Shown here: positions 25,855 to 35,522 of the stretch, one piece after another
Layout of the letters: every line of letters starts with the position of its first letter
Numbering within the stretch: the stretch's first letter is position 1
DNA from: Prevotella sp.
GTDB taxonomy: Bacteria; Bacteroidota; Bacteroidia; Bacteroidales; Bacteroidaceae
DNA: 64,000 nucleotides
Reading direction: 5' to 3'
Assembly: GCA_017475005.1 (NCBI GenBank)
Contig: JAFVGI010000038.1
Coordinates: forward strand, 62,001 to 126,000
Made by a program: the position numbers and the translations under genes
Notes under the pieces: generated by a model
The model's database searches: none
Told to the model about the DNA's origin: nothing
What the model saw: the letters and a program-made list of their open reading frames with translations, nothing else

Positions 25855-25937
25855 GAGGAGTTAAAAGTTAAGAATTAAGAATTAAGAGTTAAGAGTTAAG
25901 AAAAATACTTTTGACCTTTGACCTTAGACCTTTGAAT
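25839..25937 (+). repeat. 7-bp repeat arrays from the lpxB end to the GT4 gene
   Basis: Nine contiguous heptads (GAGAGGC, GAGAGGT, GAGAGGA, GTTAAAA, GTTAAGA, ATTAAGA, ATTAAGA, GTTAAGA, GTTAAGA; 25839-25901) contain the lpxB stop. After 8 bases a second set begins (TTTGACC, TTTGACC, TTAGACC, TTTGAAT; 25910-25937). The unit changes along the array while the 7-bp register is kept. Confidence 0.9.
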
Positions 25938-25951
25938 AAAGATTATGAATT

Positions 25952-26992
25952 ATGAAAATAGGTTACGACGCAAAACGCTACTATCATAACAATACGGGGT
26001 TAGGCAATTACAGCCGCACCCTTATCAACGCAATCCATACCCACTATCCGAAGATTGATACGAAACTATATGACGAGAAGGCATTGGTACGAACCTTCCG
26101 GATGGGACACAAGGCAAAGGAAGACGGCTGCGTTTTATTCCACGGGCTGTCCAACGAACTGCCGCGAGACATCAACAAGGTAGGCATAAAGAGTATCGTC
26201 ACCATGCATGATGTAGCATGGAGGACTTTCCCAACGATGTATAAGCCGATAGACATCTTTCTATACGAACAGAAATATGGCTGGTCGGCAAAGCATGCCA
26301 CTCACGTGATATGTATCAGCGAATCGACAAAGCGGGATGTGATGCGATTCTATGGGGTGCCGGAAGAACGCATCAGCGTCATCTATCAACCTGTGCAGCA
26401 GCTCTTCTACACCCCGATGGAGAAGCAGAAAGCAGAGGATATCGTGAAGGAATATGTTGATGACGACTTCATCCTGACAGTAGGCAGCATCAACGCCCGC
26501 AAGAATCTGCTGGGCATGCTGAAGGCATACGCAAAGCTGGAGAAGCGTCCGAAGTTTGTCGTGATAGGCAATGGGCACGAATATCGCAAGCTATGCGAGA
26601 AATTTATTGCAGAAAAAGGGCTGTCTAATGATGTCATCATAATAGACAATATACACGAAGGTCATGTATTGCAGGCCTTCTACACATGTGCAAAGATATT
26701 GATGTATCCATCTTTTTATGAAGGATTCGGATTGCCCGTAGTAGAGGCTGCCCTGCAACATTGTCCGATTATCACAAGCAACGTCTCTTCACTATCAGAG
26801 GCAGCAGGAGCAGGAGCTATACAAGTAGCCCCGAAGGATATAAAAGCAATAGCATCGTCATTAAACAGACTGCTGTCCGACCCACAGGAATGCACCTATC
26901 TGGGACAGAAAGCCTATGAGCATGCAACAACACATTTTAATCCGGAAGAACTGACTAACGACATTTATAAACTTTACAACTCTATCCTATGA
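25952..26992 (+). CDS. Glycosyltransferase family 4
   Basis: GT-B fold, 346 residues. The N-terminal acceptor domain begins with G-Y-D-A-K-R and G-L-G-N-Y-S-R. The donor-binding C-terminal domain has V-G-S-I-N-A-R-K-N near 178 and P-S-F-Y-E-G-F-G-L-P-V-V-E-A near 253, the E-x7-E nucleotide-sugar motif. It lies after lpxB and overlaps the following secreted-protein gene by ATGA, so a role in LPS core or outer glycan is plausible. Donor and acceptor are unknown. Confidence 0.85.
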   Translation: MKIGYDAKRYYHNNTGLGNYSRTLINAIHTHYPKIDTKLYDEKALVRTFRMGHKAKEDGCVLFHGLSNELPRDINKVGIKSIVTMHDVAWRTFPTMYKPIDIFLYEQKYGWSAKHATHVICISESTKRDVMRFYGVPEERISVIYQPVQQLFYTPMEKQKAEDIVKEYVDDDFILTVGSINARKNLLGMLKAYAKLEKRPKFVVIGNGHEYRKLCEKFIAEKGLSNDVIIIDNIHEGHVLQAFYTCAKILMYPSFYEGFGLPVVEAALQHCPIITSNVSSLSEAAGAGAIQVAPKDIKAIASSLNRLLSDPQECTYLGQKAYEHATTHFNPEELTNDIYKLYNSIL

Positions 26993-29900
26993 AAAAGAAT
27001 TCTTTCAGGCTGAGATTTTTAGCCATCTTCTCCCTGTTATACTGTTATTCATACGCAGCAGGTGTAGTGGATATCACAGAGAAGCTTACCAACCCGTCTT
27101 TTGAAACTGATGATATCTCTACTCTCACCAAGAAGACAGAAAGTGCTGACGGCCTGCGTGGCTATATCCAACCCCAGCCTGTCGGATGGACTTATGACGG
27201 TTCAACAATAGACAAGCAGCTGATTATTACTGCCGACTGCTATACCGACAATAACTTTGGTAAGGTGACAACTCTTACCGATGGCACACAAGGTTACTAT
27301 CTCCGCATGGGATGGAGCAATGGTTCTTCTAACCTGAAACAAAGCGTAACGCTACCTGCGGGTAAGTATCGCTTTACTGCCGACATCCGTTCAGCATACG
27401 CCAATTCGGCTACCTCAAGCATAAAGATTGTGGCAGGAAGCAGCAATTCCAACATTCCTTTCACAAAAGGCAGCGCCTCTTGTTTCACAAGCATGTCTTG
27501 GTCAACAGCAGAAGTTGAGTTTACCCTTACAGAAGAGACAAGCATTTCTTTGGGTTTCTCCATCACATGGGTTAGTGGAGGTTCCTGTGTCATGATAGAC
27601 AACGTGAAACTCTATGATATTACGAACGAAACGGTTGACCCTGACCCAACAGAAGGCGATGTACCCTCTCCTACCGAGGGTGTTATCGACAACACTTTCG
27701 TTCCTGAAAGCGAGATGATGACAGACCTCCTGAAGATGCTGGCACGCTTCACTCCATATATGAAGAACTATTGGTTCCAATGTGCCAGCCCTAACAGCAT
27801 CAACGAAAGCTGCGGTTTCTTCTACAACACAGAAAACGGCAACTCCCCATCATGTCCCAGCGGTGAGAGAGGTGTTCGTCCTAATGCCGACCTGTCAATG
27901 ATTGCAGCATTCTTGGTAAAGTATGCTAAACCTGCCGGCATAACACTACCCTCCGGCATAACATACGACCTGCTTGAGGAATATGCTATGAAGAGCCTTA
28001 TATATGCCTACTCCACCCACAAAGCCAACAAACTGAAGGTATGTTCTGGCAATGACTACTGGGGCTCCACATCAACATCTGATGCAGTATGGGAATCAAG
28101 TCTGTGGGCTATGTCTGTAGCATATTCTGCATTCTTCCAATGGGATAAACTCTCAGATGACCAGAAGGGATATATCTATGCTCTCTTGAAAGCGGAATGT
28201 AACTACGAATTAGGTCGCAGCGTTCCGACTGGCTATGCTGGAGACACGAAGGCAGAAGAGAATGGTTGGGAGGCTGATGTATTGGCCGCAACACTCGGAC
28301 TTTTCCCAGATGATGATTTGGCAGAAAAATGGTTTGAGAGGATGAGGCTGTTTGCCATCAATTCATACAGCCACTATAGCGACGCCTCAAATACTGATGC
28401 AATAGACCCTGACTACAATGCCACTTCTGTTGCAGACCTTTATAAAGGTAACAACCTGTATTCTGACTACACCCTACAGAACCACAACCTTTTCCACACG
28501 TCATATCAGAATGTGGTGATGCAGGAACTTGGTGAGGCAGCTTTGGCATTGAAGTTATTCCAAGGTGCTAATAGCGGAAGCAAGGTATGGGCTTCCAATG
28601 CCCTGCAGCATAACAACCAAGAGGTTATGGACAATGTTTTGAATTGGCTCGCCCTTGCTGATGGAGAACTTGCTATGCCTAACGGAAATGACTGGTCGTT
28701 GTTCCTGTATGATCAGATTACATCATACTCCACCCAGGCTTGTTTCCAAAGAGACCCTAATGCTCTGATGTTGGAGAATCTGGCATACAAGCAGATAAAG
28801 GCTCGTCAGACAACAACATCAGACGGCTCATGGTTGTTGCGTCCTGATGTGGCAGCACGTCGTATGGGTGTGGAGGCACATCGTGTGATGATGACATACC
28901 TCATGCACCTCACAAACTCTACTGCTGACATCACCCCAACATCTTGGGAGGAGTTCCGTAATGCACACAGCAAGGCGATGGTACTGGAATGCCAGAATGT
29001 GGTAAGAGCATATACTCCAGAACGTTTCTCCTGCTTCTCATGGTCAGAAGGACTGAAGTCATATACAGGATATTTTGCTGCAGACAAAGCCGACAAGAAC
29101 AAAATCATAGTGCCTTATCGTGCAAACAACTCAGGAAACATCACAGGATGGTATGAGGTAAGTGGTAAGGGCCTTAACGCTTCGCCTGTTGTCAACGGCA
29201 TCTATCAGTTGGATGGAAATGCCTGGGCAATGAATGGCGAACTGGCTGTTAATGACAAGGCGTTGGACAATCGCTTCGCTATATATTCAACAACAGGCAA
29301 TGCGATAATATACCTCGACTATGTAAAGGCAAATTCTGCTTGTACCATAACAGCGGAAAAGGGTGGCTTGCTGGCAATATCTACCGATGAGTTGACAAAA
29401 CAAAAGCGTACTCTCTATTACGATAATGGTGAGGGAGAAATAACATGGAAACAGACAGACGGAGTCAGCCAATCTACCTTCTCATCAGATTGGGTGAACA
29501 TAGATAACGAAATAGGTGTTGCAGGTCATAACGGCAAGAAGATAGCATTCGGAGACCGCGATGCAAACAATTCTATATACACCTCCAAGCTATACCCAAT
29601 GTATGATAACAACAGTCGTTCTGTAAAGGCCGGAGACTATGTAGATGCACGCCATCTGGTTTATTACTCTAACGTAACAGCAGAGGTTACCAGAGAGCTG
29701 TCGGACGCTATAACAAAACTGAACTTTACCGAACCAACAGGATGGAACGGCATCATTGCACAAGACCCTTCAAATGACTATTATGTAATGGTGGCTAACT
29801 TCTTCGGAAGCAACAATGACAATTCTGTAGTCGTTAATGGGCTTTCTAACATGGGTATTCCCGTTATAGCTCCAGCAATGACAATAGAGGGAAGCAATGG

Positions 29901-30867
29901 TGGTACTGCTACATATTCTTTGTCTCAAAACAATTCATATGCGAAGCCTGTACGTTTCTTTATCGACAACTATGCTACTATCGCAACACAGTTGCTTTCT
30001 GACAACGAGATAATCATAACGGCATCTACTGACGGAGGAGTCACTATTAACAGTAGCAGTTCTGTTGGAAAGTTCTCCGAGAATGTCAACATGACAAAAG
30101 GGGCCTCCATCAAAGCCACCCTCACAAGTAATGGAATCTTGATAGAGGAAGTAGCAGGCCCTGAAGTAAACACCCCTCAGCCTGGTGACGACATGACTGG
30201 TTATATTAAGAATCCACATTTTGCCGGCAACAGCACAGACGGCTGGAAGATAACAAGCACATTAGGCAGTGGTTCACAGAATACCAATTATAATTCGCAG
30301 GAATTCTGGCAATGTACCTCATTCAATATCCAACAGGTAGTAACAGGATTGCCACAAGGACAATATCATCTATCGTGTCAGGGATTCTATCGTGACGGCT
30401 CATATACACAAGCTGCCACATCATATAATAATGGCACATTTGCAGCAAATGCAAAGATGTATGCCAACGAAGCGGCCGTTGACCTCCCAAGTATATGCAG
30501 CGAAGCCGGTAAGATGGGAAATCTAGGAGCATCCACATCTCTAGGTTATGTCCCAAATAACATGGAGCAATCGCAACAATATTTCCTGAATAACCACTAT
30601 GATTTCGGAACAGATGTAGATGTTGACGAATCAGGAACGATGACAATCGGAATAAAGAAAGAAAGCGTCATCAGCAACGACTGGACAATATTTACGAACT
30701 TCAGACTCACATACCTCGGAGGTCCGACAGGGATTAATAAGGTTAAAGGTGAAAGGTTAAAGGTGAAAGGACAGGGAGATACCATATATCGCCTTGATGG
30801 CACCAAGGTATCGACAATGTTCCAGCCAGGAATATATATATATAATGGTAAGAAAGTAATCCGATAG
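26989..30867 (+). CDS. Large secreted protein, possible carbohydrate-active enzyme
   Basis: 1292 residues with a signal peptide (~1-23). A beta-rich N-terminal domain (N-P-S-F-E near 34, ~25-210) looks like a carbohydrate-binding jelly roll. Residues ~235-720 are mostly helical with many Trp, Tyr and Asn (R-P-N-A-D-L-S-M-I near 300), suggesting an alpha/alpha-toroid. A long beta-rich part follows, then a second jelly-roll-like domain (~1065-1250) and a tail with Y-R-L-D-G-T-K-V and G-I-Y-I-Y-N-G-K-K-V. The toroid plus beta-sandwich order resembles some polysaccharide lyases, but I recognise no catalytic motif. A heptad array is translated just before the tail. Start overlaps the GT4 stop. Confidence 0.7.
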   Translation: MKKNSFRLRFLAIFSLLYCYSYAAGVVDITEKLTNPSFETDDISTLTKKTESADGLRGYIQPQPVGWTYDGSTIDKQLIITADCYTDNNFGKVTTLTDGTQGYYLRMGWSNGSSNLKQSVTLPAGKYRFTADIRSAYANSATSSIKIVAGSSNSNIPFTKGSASCFTSMSWSTAEVEFTLTEETSISLGFSITWVSGGSCVMIDNVKLYDITNETVDPDPTEGDVPSPTEGVIDNTFVPESEMMTDLLKMLARFTPYMKNYWFQCASPNSINESCGFFYNTENGNSPSCPSGERGVRPNADLSMIAAFLVKYAKPAGITLPSGITYDLLEEYAMKSLIYAYSTHKANKLKVCSGNDYWGSTSTSDAVWESSLWAMSVAYSAFFQWDKLSDDQKGYIYALLKAECNYELGRSVPTGYAGDTKAEENGWEADVLAATLGLFPDDDLAEKWFERMRLFAINSYSHYSDASNTDAIDPDYNATSVADLYKGNNLYSDYTLQNHNLFHTSYQNVVMQELGEAALALKLFQGANSGSKVWASNALQHNNQEVMDNVLNWLALADGELAMPNGNDWSLFLYDQITSYSTQACFQRDPNALMLENLAYKQIKARQTTTSDGSWLLRPDVAARRMGVEAHRVMMTYLMHLTNSTADITPTSWEEFRNAHSKAMVLECQNVVRAYTPERFSCFSWSEGLKSYTGYFAADKADKNKIIVPYRANNSGNITGWYEVSGKGLNASPVVNGIYQLDGNAWAMNGELAVNDKALDNRFAIYSTTGNAIIYLDYVKANSACTITAEKGGLLAISTDELTKQKRTLYYDNGEGEITWKQTDGVSQSTFSSDWVNIDNEIGVAGHNGKKIAFGDRDANNSIYTSKLYPMYDNNSRSVKAGDYVDARHLVYYSNVTAEVTRELSDAITKLNFTEPTGWNGIIAQDPSNDYYVMVANFFGSNNDNSVVVNGLSNMGIPVIAPAMTIEGSNGGTATYSLSQNNSYAKPVRFFIDNYATIATQLLSDNEIIITASTDGGVTINSSSSVGKFSENVNMTKGASIKATLTSNGILIEEVAGPEVNTPQPGDDMTGYIKNPHFAGNSTDGWKITSTLGSGSQNTNYNSQEFWQCTSFNIQQVVTGLPQGQYHLSCQGFYRDGSYTQAATSYNNGTFAANAKMYANEAAVDLPSICSEAGKMGNLGASTSLGYVPNNMEQSQQYFLNNHYDFGTDVDVDESGTMTIGIKKESVISNDWTIFTNFRLTYLGGPTGINKVKGERLKVKGQGDTIYRLDGTKVSTMFQPGIYIYNGKKVIR
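30739..30773 (+). repeat. 7-bp repeat array translated near the C terminus of the 1292-residue protein
   Basis: AAGGTTA, AAGGTGA, AAGGTTA, AAGGTGA, AAGGACA in register. They encode V-K-G-E-R-L-K-V-K-G, between the last folded domain and the G-I-Y-I tail, and keep the frame open. Confidence 0.85.
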
Positions 30868-31271
30868 TGCATACAATAGACACCATATTACATAGTGATG
30901 CCGGCAAAGCGCAGTTTATACGTTTTGTCCTAAACGGATGTTTCTCTGCCAGCATACACTATGGCATATATTTCCTCATGCAACTGTTCATAGAGGTTAA
31001 CACATCATACGCCATCGGATATATCGTATCATTCATAATAAACTATATCACAACAACTTACTTCACATTTCACGCCACACCATCCATGAAGAAATTCATC
31101 GGATTCTGCGGCAGTCACGGAATAAATTTCCTACTGCACGTCATCCTCTTCTGGTGCTGCATGCAGATAGGCATAAACCGCTACATCGCCCCCATCATCG
31201 TAATGGGCATCGCAATGCTCGTACAGTTTACTATACTACATTTAATATTTAAACCCAAATCAAAAGAATAA
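30867..31271 (+). CDS. GtrA-like membrane protein
   Basis: 134 residues with four predicted membrane helices (about 17-40, 44-66, 76-98 and 103-126) and the GtrA-family N-terminal pattern Q-F-I-R-F-V-L-N-G. GtrA-like proteins are proposed to flip polyprenyl-phosphate-linked sugars. The GTG start overlaps the upstream TAG by one base, so it is translationally coupled to an otherwise unrelated secreted-protein gene. A GtrB/ArnC-like partner is not adjacent; the closest candidate is at 42609. Confidence 0.75.
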   Translation: MHTIDTILHSDAGKAQFIRFVLNGCFSASIHYGIYFLMQLFIEVNTSYAIGYIVSFIINYITTTYFTFHATPSMKKFIGFCGSHGINFLLHVILFWCCMQIGINRYIAPIIVMGIAMLVQFTILHLIFKPKSKE

Positions 31272-31319
31272 ACCGATTTTATTATTAACTCTTTTTATAA
31301 ACCTAATTTATTACTAACT

Positions 31320-32753
31320 ATGAAAGATTTGAAAATGTACATCAACGGAGAGTTCGTTGAGAGTAGCAATGGAAAGTACATCGAAGTTCTAAACCCTTCA
31401 ACAGAGGAAGTTATCTCACGTCAGCCAGAAGGCACTCTGGAAGATTGCGACAGAGCCCTTGATGCCGCTCGTGCAGCCCAAAAGAGTTGGGCTCAAACCC
31501 CAGCATGCGAACGTGCAGTTTATCTTACAAAAATGGCAGAAGGTATTCGCAAACGCGAAAAGGAATTCGTAGAAATCATTATGCGTGAACAAGGTAAGAC
31601 ACGAAACTGGGCTTCTATTGAGGTTGGTGCCACAATAGCATATTTTGATTATATGGCTTCTTTTGCAAGACATATTGAGGGCGAAATCGTTGAAAGTGAC
31701 AACAGGGGCGAGTCTATTCTCATCTCAAAGAAGCCTATCGGCGTTGTTGCCGGCATCCTACCTTGGAACTTTCCATTCTTCCTCATTGCCCGCAAGGCAG
31801 GAGCAGCCCTTATTGCAGGATGCTCTATCGTTATAAAGCCAGCACAACTGACTCCAGAAAACTGTTGCGAATTTGCAAAAGTCGTTGACGAGACAGGATT
31901 ACCAAAGGGACTCTTCAATGTTGTTACCGGTAAAGGTTCTGTTATTGGTAATGCCCTCGCAGCATCTCCAAAGATAGATATAGTAAGCGTAACAGGTTCT
32001 GTTGGTGCAGGAGAAAGCATCATGAAGGCTGCAGCAAACAATATCACCAAGGTATCTCTCGAATTGGGTGGCAAAGCACCTGTAGTAGTATTCCCTGATG
32101 CAGATTTGGAACTTGCTGCACAAGCGATTCTCGACTCCCGCATTGGAAACAACGGACAAATCTGTAACAATGCCGAGCGCCTATACCTCCATAAAGACAT
32201 CTATGACAAGATGGTAGCTCTCCTGACGGAAAAATTCAAGGCTGTGAAGGTTGGCGACCCATTCTCTGCAGATGATATTGATATGGGACCATTGGTAGAA
32301 AAGCGTGCCCTTGAAAGTGTTCAGGCAAAGGTGGCAAAAGCTATTGAACAAGGTGCAAAGGTTATAGTCGGCGGAAATAGAGTTGGCAACAAGGGCTACT
32401 TCTTTGAGGCCACCCTATTAGGCAACTGCCGCCAGGATATGGATATCATACACGAAGAGACATTCGGCCCAGTATTGCCTATCATACCTTTTGACAATAT
32501 TGAGCAAGTTATAGAATGGTGTAACGATTGTGAATATGGTCTTGCATCATCTGTCTTCACCAACGATATCAATACAGCTTCCAAAATGGTTCGTGAGTTA
32601 GAGTTTGGAGAGACATACATCAATCGTTTCCATTTCGAGGCTATCCAAGGTTTCCATGCTGGCGTTAAGAAGTCAGGTATTGGAGGTGCTGACGGTAAGC
32701 ACGGCGTTGAGGAATATCTGCGCACTCATGTAACATATCTTCAGACAAGATAA
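31320..32753 (+). CDS. aldA: Lactaldehyde dehydrogenase (AldA-like)
   Basis: NAD-dependent aldehyde dehydrogenase, 477 residues. P-W-N-F-P near 150, the catalytic Glu in L-E-L-G-G-K near 248 and the catalytic Cys in G-Q-I-C near 282 are present. The C-terminal segment F-G-E-T-Y-I-N-R and G-F-H-A-G-x-K-K-S-G-I-G-G-A-D-G-K-H-G closely matches AldA of E. coli, which oxidises L-lactaldehyde to L-lactate. The following lutABC genes, oxidising L-lactate, support this. The stop codon abuts the ATG of lutA. Confidence 0.88.
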   Translation: MKDLKMYINGEFVESSNGKYIEVLNPSTEEVISRQPEGTLEDCDRALDAARAAQKSWAQTPACERAVYLTKMAEGIRKREKEFVEIIMREQGKTRNWASIEVGATIAYFDYMASFARHIEGEIVESDNRGESILISKKPIGVVAGILPWNFPFFLIARKAGAALIAGCSIVIKPAQLTPENCCEFAKVVDETGLPKGLFNVVTGKGSVIGNALAASPKIDIVSVTGSVGAGESIMKAAANNITKVSLELGGKAPVVVFPDADLELAAQAILDSRIGNNGQICNNAERLYLHKDIYDKMVALLTEKFKAVKVGDPFSADDIDMGPLVEKRALESVQAKVAKAIEQGAKVIVGGNRVGNKGYFFEATLLGNCRQDMDIIHEETFGPVLPIIPFDNIEQVIEWCNDCEYGLASSVFTNDINTASKMVRELEFGETYINRFHFEAIQGFHAGVKKSGIGGADGKHGVEEYLRTHVTYLQTR

Positions 32754-33503
32754 ATGAAAATAGGACTTTTTATACCCTGCTATGTCGATGCCCTCTACCC
32801 GGAAGTGGGGGTATTGACATACAGGCTTTTGACTTCTCTCGGTTTAGAGGTTGAGTATCCTGAAAAACAGACTTGCTGCGGCCAACCAATGGGGAATGCA
32901 GGCTTTCAAGGTATGGCAGATAAACTGGTTGAGAACTATGACGAGTTGTTCCGTACTTATGATTATGTCGTTGCACCATCAGCCAGTTGTGCCGCATATG
33001 TCAGATTCTTTCATCAAGGCATCGTAAACCATGAATGTGAGGCAGCAAAGAAGACAATGGATGTCGTAGAATTCTTACATGACATAATAGGATTGGAAAA
33101 TATGAAAGCCCGTGGCTTTAAAGCTTCATTCCCCCATAAAGTCAGCCTCCACAACAGCTGTCATGGGGTTCGAGAATTAGGTCTCTCATCTCCTTCCGAA
33201 AAATCGATACCACGATTCAACAAGATTCGTGACCTGCTTTCCATAGTCAACGACATAGAAATCGTTGAACCCGAGAGGCCAGACGAATGTTGCGGATTTG
33301 GAGGAATGTTTTCTGTTGAGGAGCCTGATGTTTCTGCCCGAATGGGACGCGACAAAATAGCACGTCATATCGCTACTGGTGCAGAATATATCACGGGGCC
33401 CGACTCCTCTTGTCTTATGCATATGAGTGGCATAGCTGCAAAAGATGGTGAGAAGAGAATAAAATTCATTCATGTCGTAGAAATTTTAGCACAAGGACTA
33501 TGA
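32754..33503 (+). CDS. lutA: L-lactate oxidation protein LutA/LldE
   Basis: 249 residues with two CCG-type cysteine-rich domains: T-C-C-G-Q-P near residue 40 and E-C-C-G-F-G-G near 177. Such domains bind Fe-S clusters in heterodisulfide-reductase-like proteins. With LutB and LutC it forms the cytosolic complex that oxidises L-lactate to pyruvate. It begins directly after aldA and overlaps lutB by 4 bases. Confidence 0.9.
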   Translation: MKIGLFIPCYVDALYPEVGVLTYRLLTSLGLEVEYPEKQTCCGQPMGNAGFQGMADKLVENYDELFRTYDYVVAPSASCAAYVRFFHQGIVNHECEAAKKTMDVVEFLHDIIGLENMKARGFKASFPHKVSLHNSCHGVRELGLSSPSEKSIPRFNKIRDLLSIVNDIEIVEPERPDECCGFGGMFSVEEPDVSARMGRDKIARHIATGAEYITGPDSSCLMHMSGIAAKDGEKRIKFIHVVEILAQGL

Positions 33504-34921
33504 GTACAAAACATTCTAAGGCAGCAGAAGAATTTCTAAGGAATTATGACAAGGTAACACGTCACGACCAAACCTTTTGGAGTGTTCGGGCAAAACGTGA
33601 TATCCTTGCATACGAACTGAAGGAATGGGAGCAACTACGAGAAGCCGCCAGCAATATAAAGAAGCATACCATAACTCATCTGGCAGACTACCTTGAAGAA
33701 TTTGAACGCAATGCAACAGCTAATGGTGCTATCGTACATTGGGCAAAAGATGCAGACGAATATAATGAAATCGTTATGCAGATAATGCAGGCTCACAATG
33801 TGCACAAAGTTGTAAAGGGCAAGTCGATGCTTACCGAAGAATGCCACCTCAATTCTAACCTTATCAAACATGGTATTGATGTTGTAGAGACCGATTTGGG
33901 AGAACGCATTCTACAACTTATGGGGCTACCTCCCAGCCATATCATTATGCCTGCCATTCACATCACCCGAGAACAGGTAAAGGACAATTTTGCCCAGCAA
34001 GGAATACTGGAGAAGAATGGTAAAATGGGAGCTGAGAGTATGGGGGTAAGCGATAAAACGCAACTTGAGGCAGAAGCAGATCCAACATATCTTACCCGTT
34101 GTGCCAGATACCATCTTCGTGACAACTTCATGGAGGCCGAATGTGGAATGACAGGAGCTAATTTTGCAATTGCCTCAACAGGCGAGATTGTTGTATGCAC
34201 CAATGAGGGCAATGCAGACATGTCAACATCTGTTCCACTACTGCATATCGCATCTGTAGGCATTGAGAAGATTATTCCAAACTATGACGCAATGGGAGTC
34301 TTCCAACGTTTATTAGCTCGACATGGTACAGGACAAGCCACAACAGTGTACACCTCACATTTCCGCAAACCTCGTCCCGAAGGAGAATTCCATATCATAC
34401 TGGTTGACAATGGACGTTCTGATTTCCTTGCAGACCCAGAGCACTGGCAAACTCTTAAATGTATGAGGTGTGGTGCATGTATGAATACATGTCCTGTATA
34501 TAGACGCTCTATGGGATATTCCTACACATATTTCATACCAGGCCCTATTGGTATTAACCTCGGAATGCTCAAAGACAAGGATGCTAACTACCACAATTGT
34601 TCTGCATGCTCATTATGTCTCTCATGCGAAAATGTATGTCCAGTACAGGTGGATTTAGGAACACAAATATACAAGTGGCGACAAAATCTGGATTCTATTG
34701 GGCATGCAGACCCTATGAAAAAAGCGATGTCACAAGGTATGAAGATTCTTTTCCAGAATCCGAAAATTTATACAACAGCTTTGAAATTTGCACCTATAGC
34801 AAACAGTTTGCCATCATTCCTTACTGGTATCAAGCTAAATGCCTGGTGTAAATATCATACTATGCCCCACTTTGCGTCAAAGTCATTCCACGAGATGTGG
34901 AAGAAAGGAGAAATAAAATGA
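33500..34921 (+). CDS. lutB: L-lactate oxidation iron-sulfur protein LutB/LldF
   Basis: 473 residues. The LUD domain fills the first ~300 residues, including G-M-T-G-A-N-F-A-I-A near 217 and N-E-G-N-A near 238. Two 4Fe-4S motifs follow: C-M-R-C-G-A-C-M-N-T-C-P near 322 and C-S-A-C-S-L-C-L-S-C-E-N-V-C-P near 374. This is the electron-transferring subunit of the lactate oxidation complex. It overlaps both neighbours by 4 bases. Confidence 0.93.
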   Translation: MSTKHSKAAEEFLRNYDKVTRHDQTFWSVRAKRDILAYELKEWEQLREAASNIKKHTITHLADYLEEFERNATANGAIVHWAKDADEYNEIVMQIMQAHNVHKVVKGKSMLTEECHLNSNLIKHGIDVVETDLGERILQLMGLPPSHIIMPAIHITREQVKDNFAQQGILEKNGKMGAESMGVSDKTQLEAEADPTYLTRCARYHLRDNFMEAECGMTGANFAIASTGEIVVCTNEGNADMSTSVPLLHIASVGIEKIIPNYDAMGVFQRLLARHGTGQATTVYTSHFRKPRPEGEFHIILVDNGRSDFLADPEHWQTLKCMRCGACMNTCPVYRRSMGYSYTYFIPGPIGINLGMLKDKDANYHNCSACSLCLSCENVCPVQVDLGTQIYKWRQNLDSIGHADPMKKAMSQGMKILFQNPKIYTTALKFAPIANSLPSFLTGIKLNAWCKYHTMPHFASKSFHEMWKKGEIK

Positions 34922-35520
34922 GTACTCGAGAAAATATTTTAAACAGATTGAGACAAAATGTGCGTGAAACATATGACATGCCCGACTTGTCATTTGAGAA
35001 GACGACATACGCTGCCCCTGTAGCAGAGTTCATCAAGCAAACCACTACTACAGCCGGTGCCAAACTCATAGAGGTGAAACCCGGTGATGACCTTAACGAA
35101 CTTATTAAGCAGGCCTATCCCGATGCCCGTGTCATTGCCAGCAATCTGCCAAGCATAAAAGCCGACAGAAATCCAGAAACAGTCTCTTGCGCGCAAGACC
35201 TTGACGGTACGGATGTCGGTGTCGTAGAAGGAGGCGTTGCATGTGCAGAGAATGCCTGTGTATGGGTACCGATGAACATGAAGCAGAAAGCCATTCTTTT
35301 CATTTCAGAGAGTCTTGTCATCATTGTCCATCGTGAGAATATTGTCAGCAATATGCATGAGGCATATGAATGGCTCAAGGAGAAAGATGCAAGTCTGGAA
35401 GGAACGTCACTCTATGGATTTGGCACATTCATTAGTGGCCCTTCCAAAACAGCAGACATAGAACAGTCTCTCGTGTATGGAGCACAAGCAGCAAAAAGCC
35501 TTACAGTTTTATTAATATAA
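34918..35520 (+). CDS. lutC: L-lactate oxidation protein LutC/LldG
   Basis: 200 residues from the ATG at 34918, which overlaps the lutB TGA (ATGA). LUD-domain protein: V-G-V-V-E-G-G-V-A near residue 100 and the C-terminal G-P-S-K-T-A-D-I-E-Q-S-L-V-Y-G-A-Q-A motif are characteristic. Third member of the LutABC set. Confidence 0.92.
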   Translation: MSTRENILNRLRQNVRETYDMPDLSFEKTTYAAPVAEFIKQTTTTAGAKLIEVKPGDDLNELIKQAYPDARVIASNLPSIKADRNPETVSCAQDLDGTDVGVVEGGVACAENACVWVPMNMKQKAILFISESLVIIVHRENIVSNMHEAYEWLKEKDASLEGTSLYGFGTFISGPSKTADIEQSLVYGAQAAKSLTVLLI

Positions 35521-35522
35521 AA

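Noticed and set aside
22801..25937. CRISPR array
   Set aside because: The repeats are 7-8 bp without spacers; no cas genes are present.
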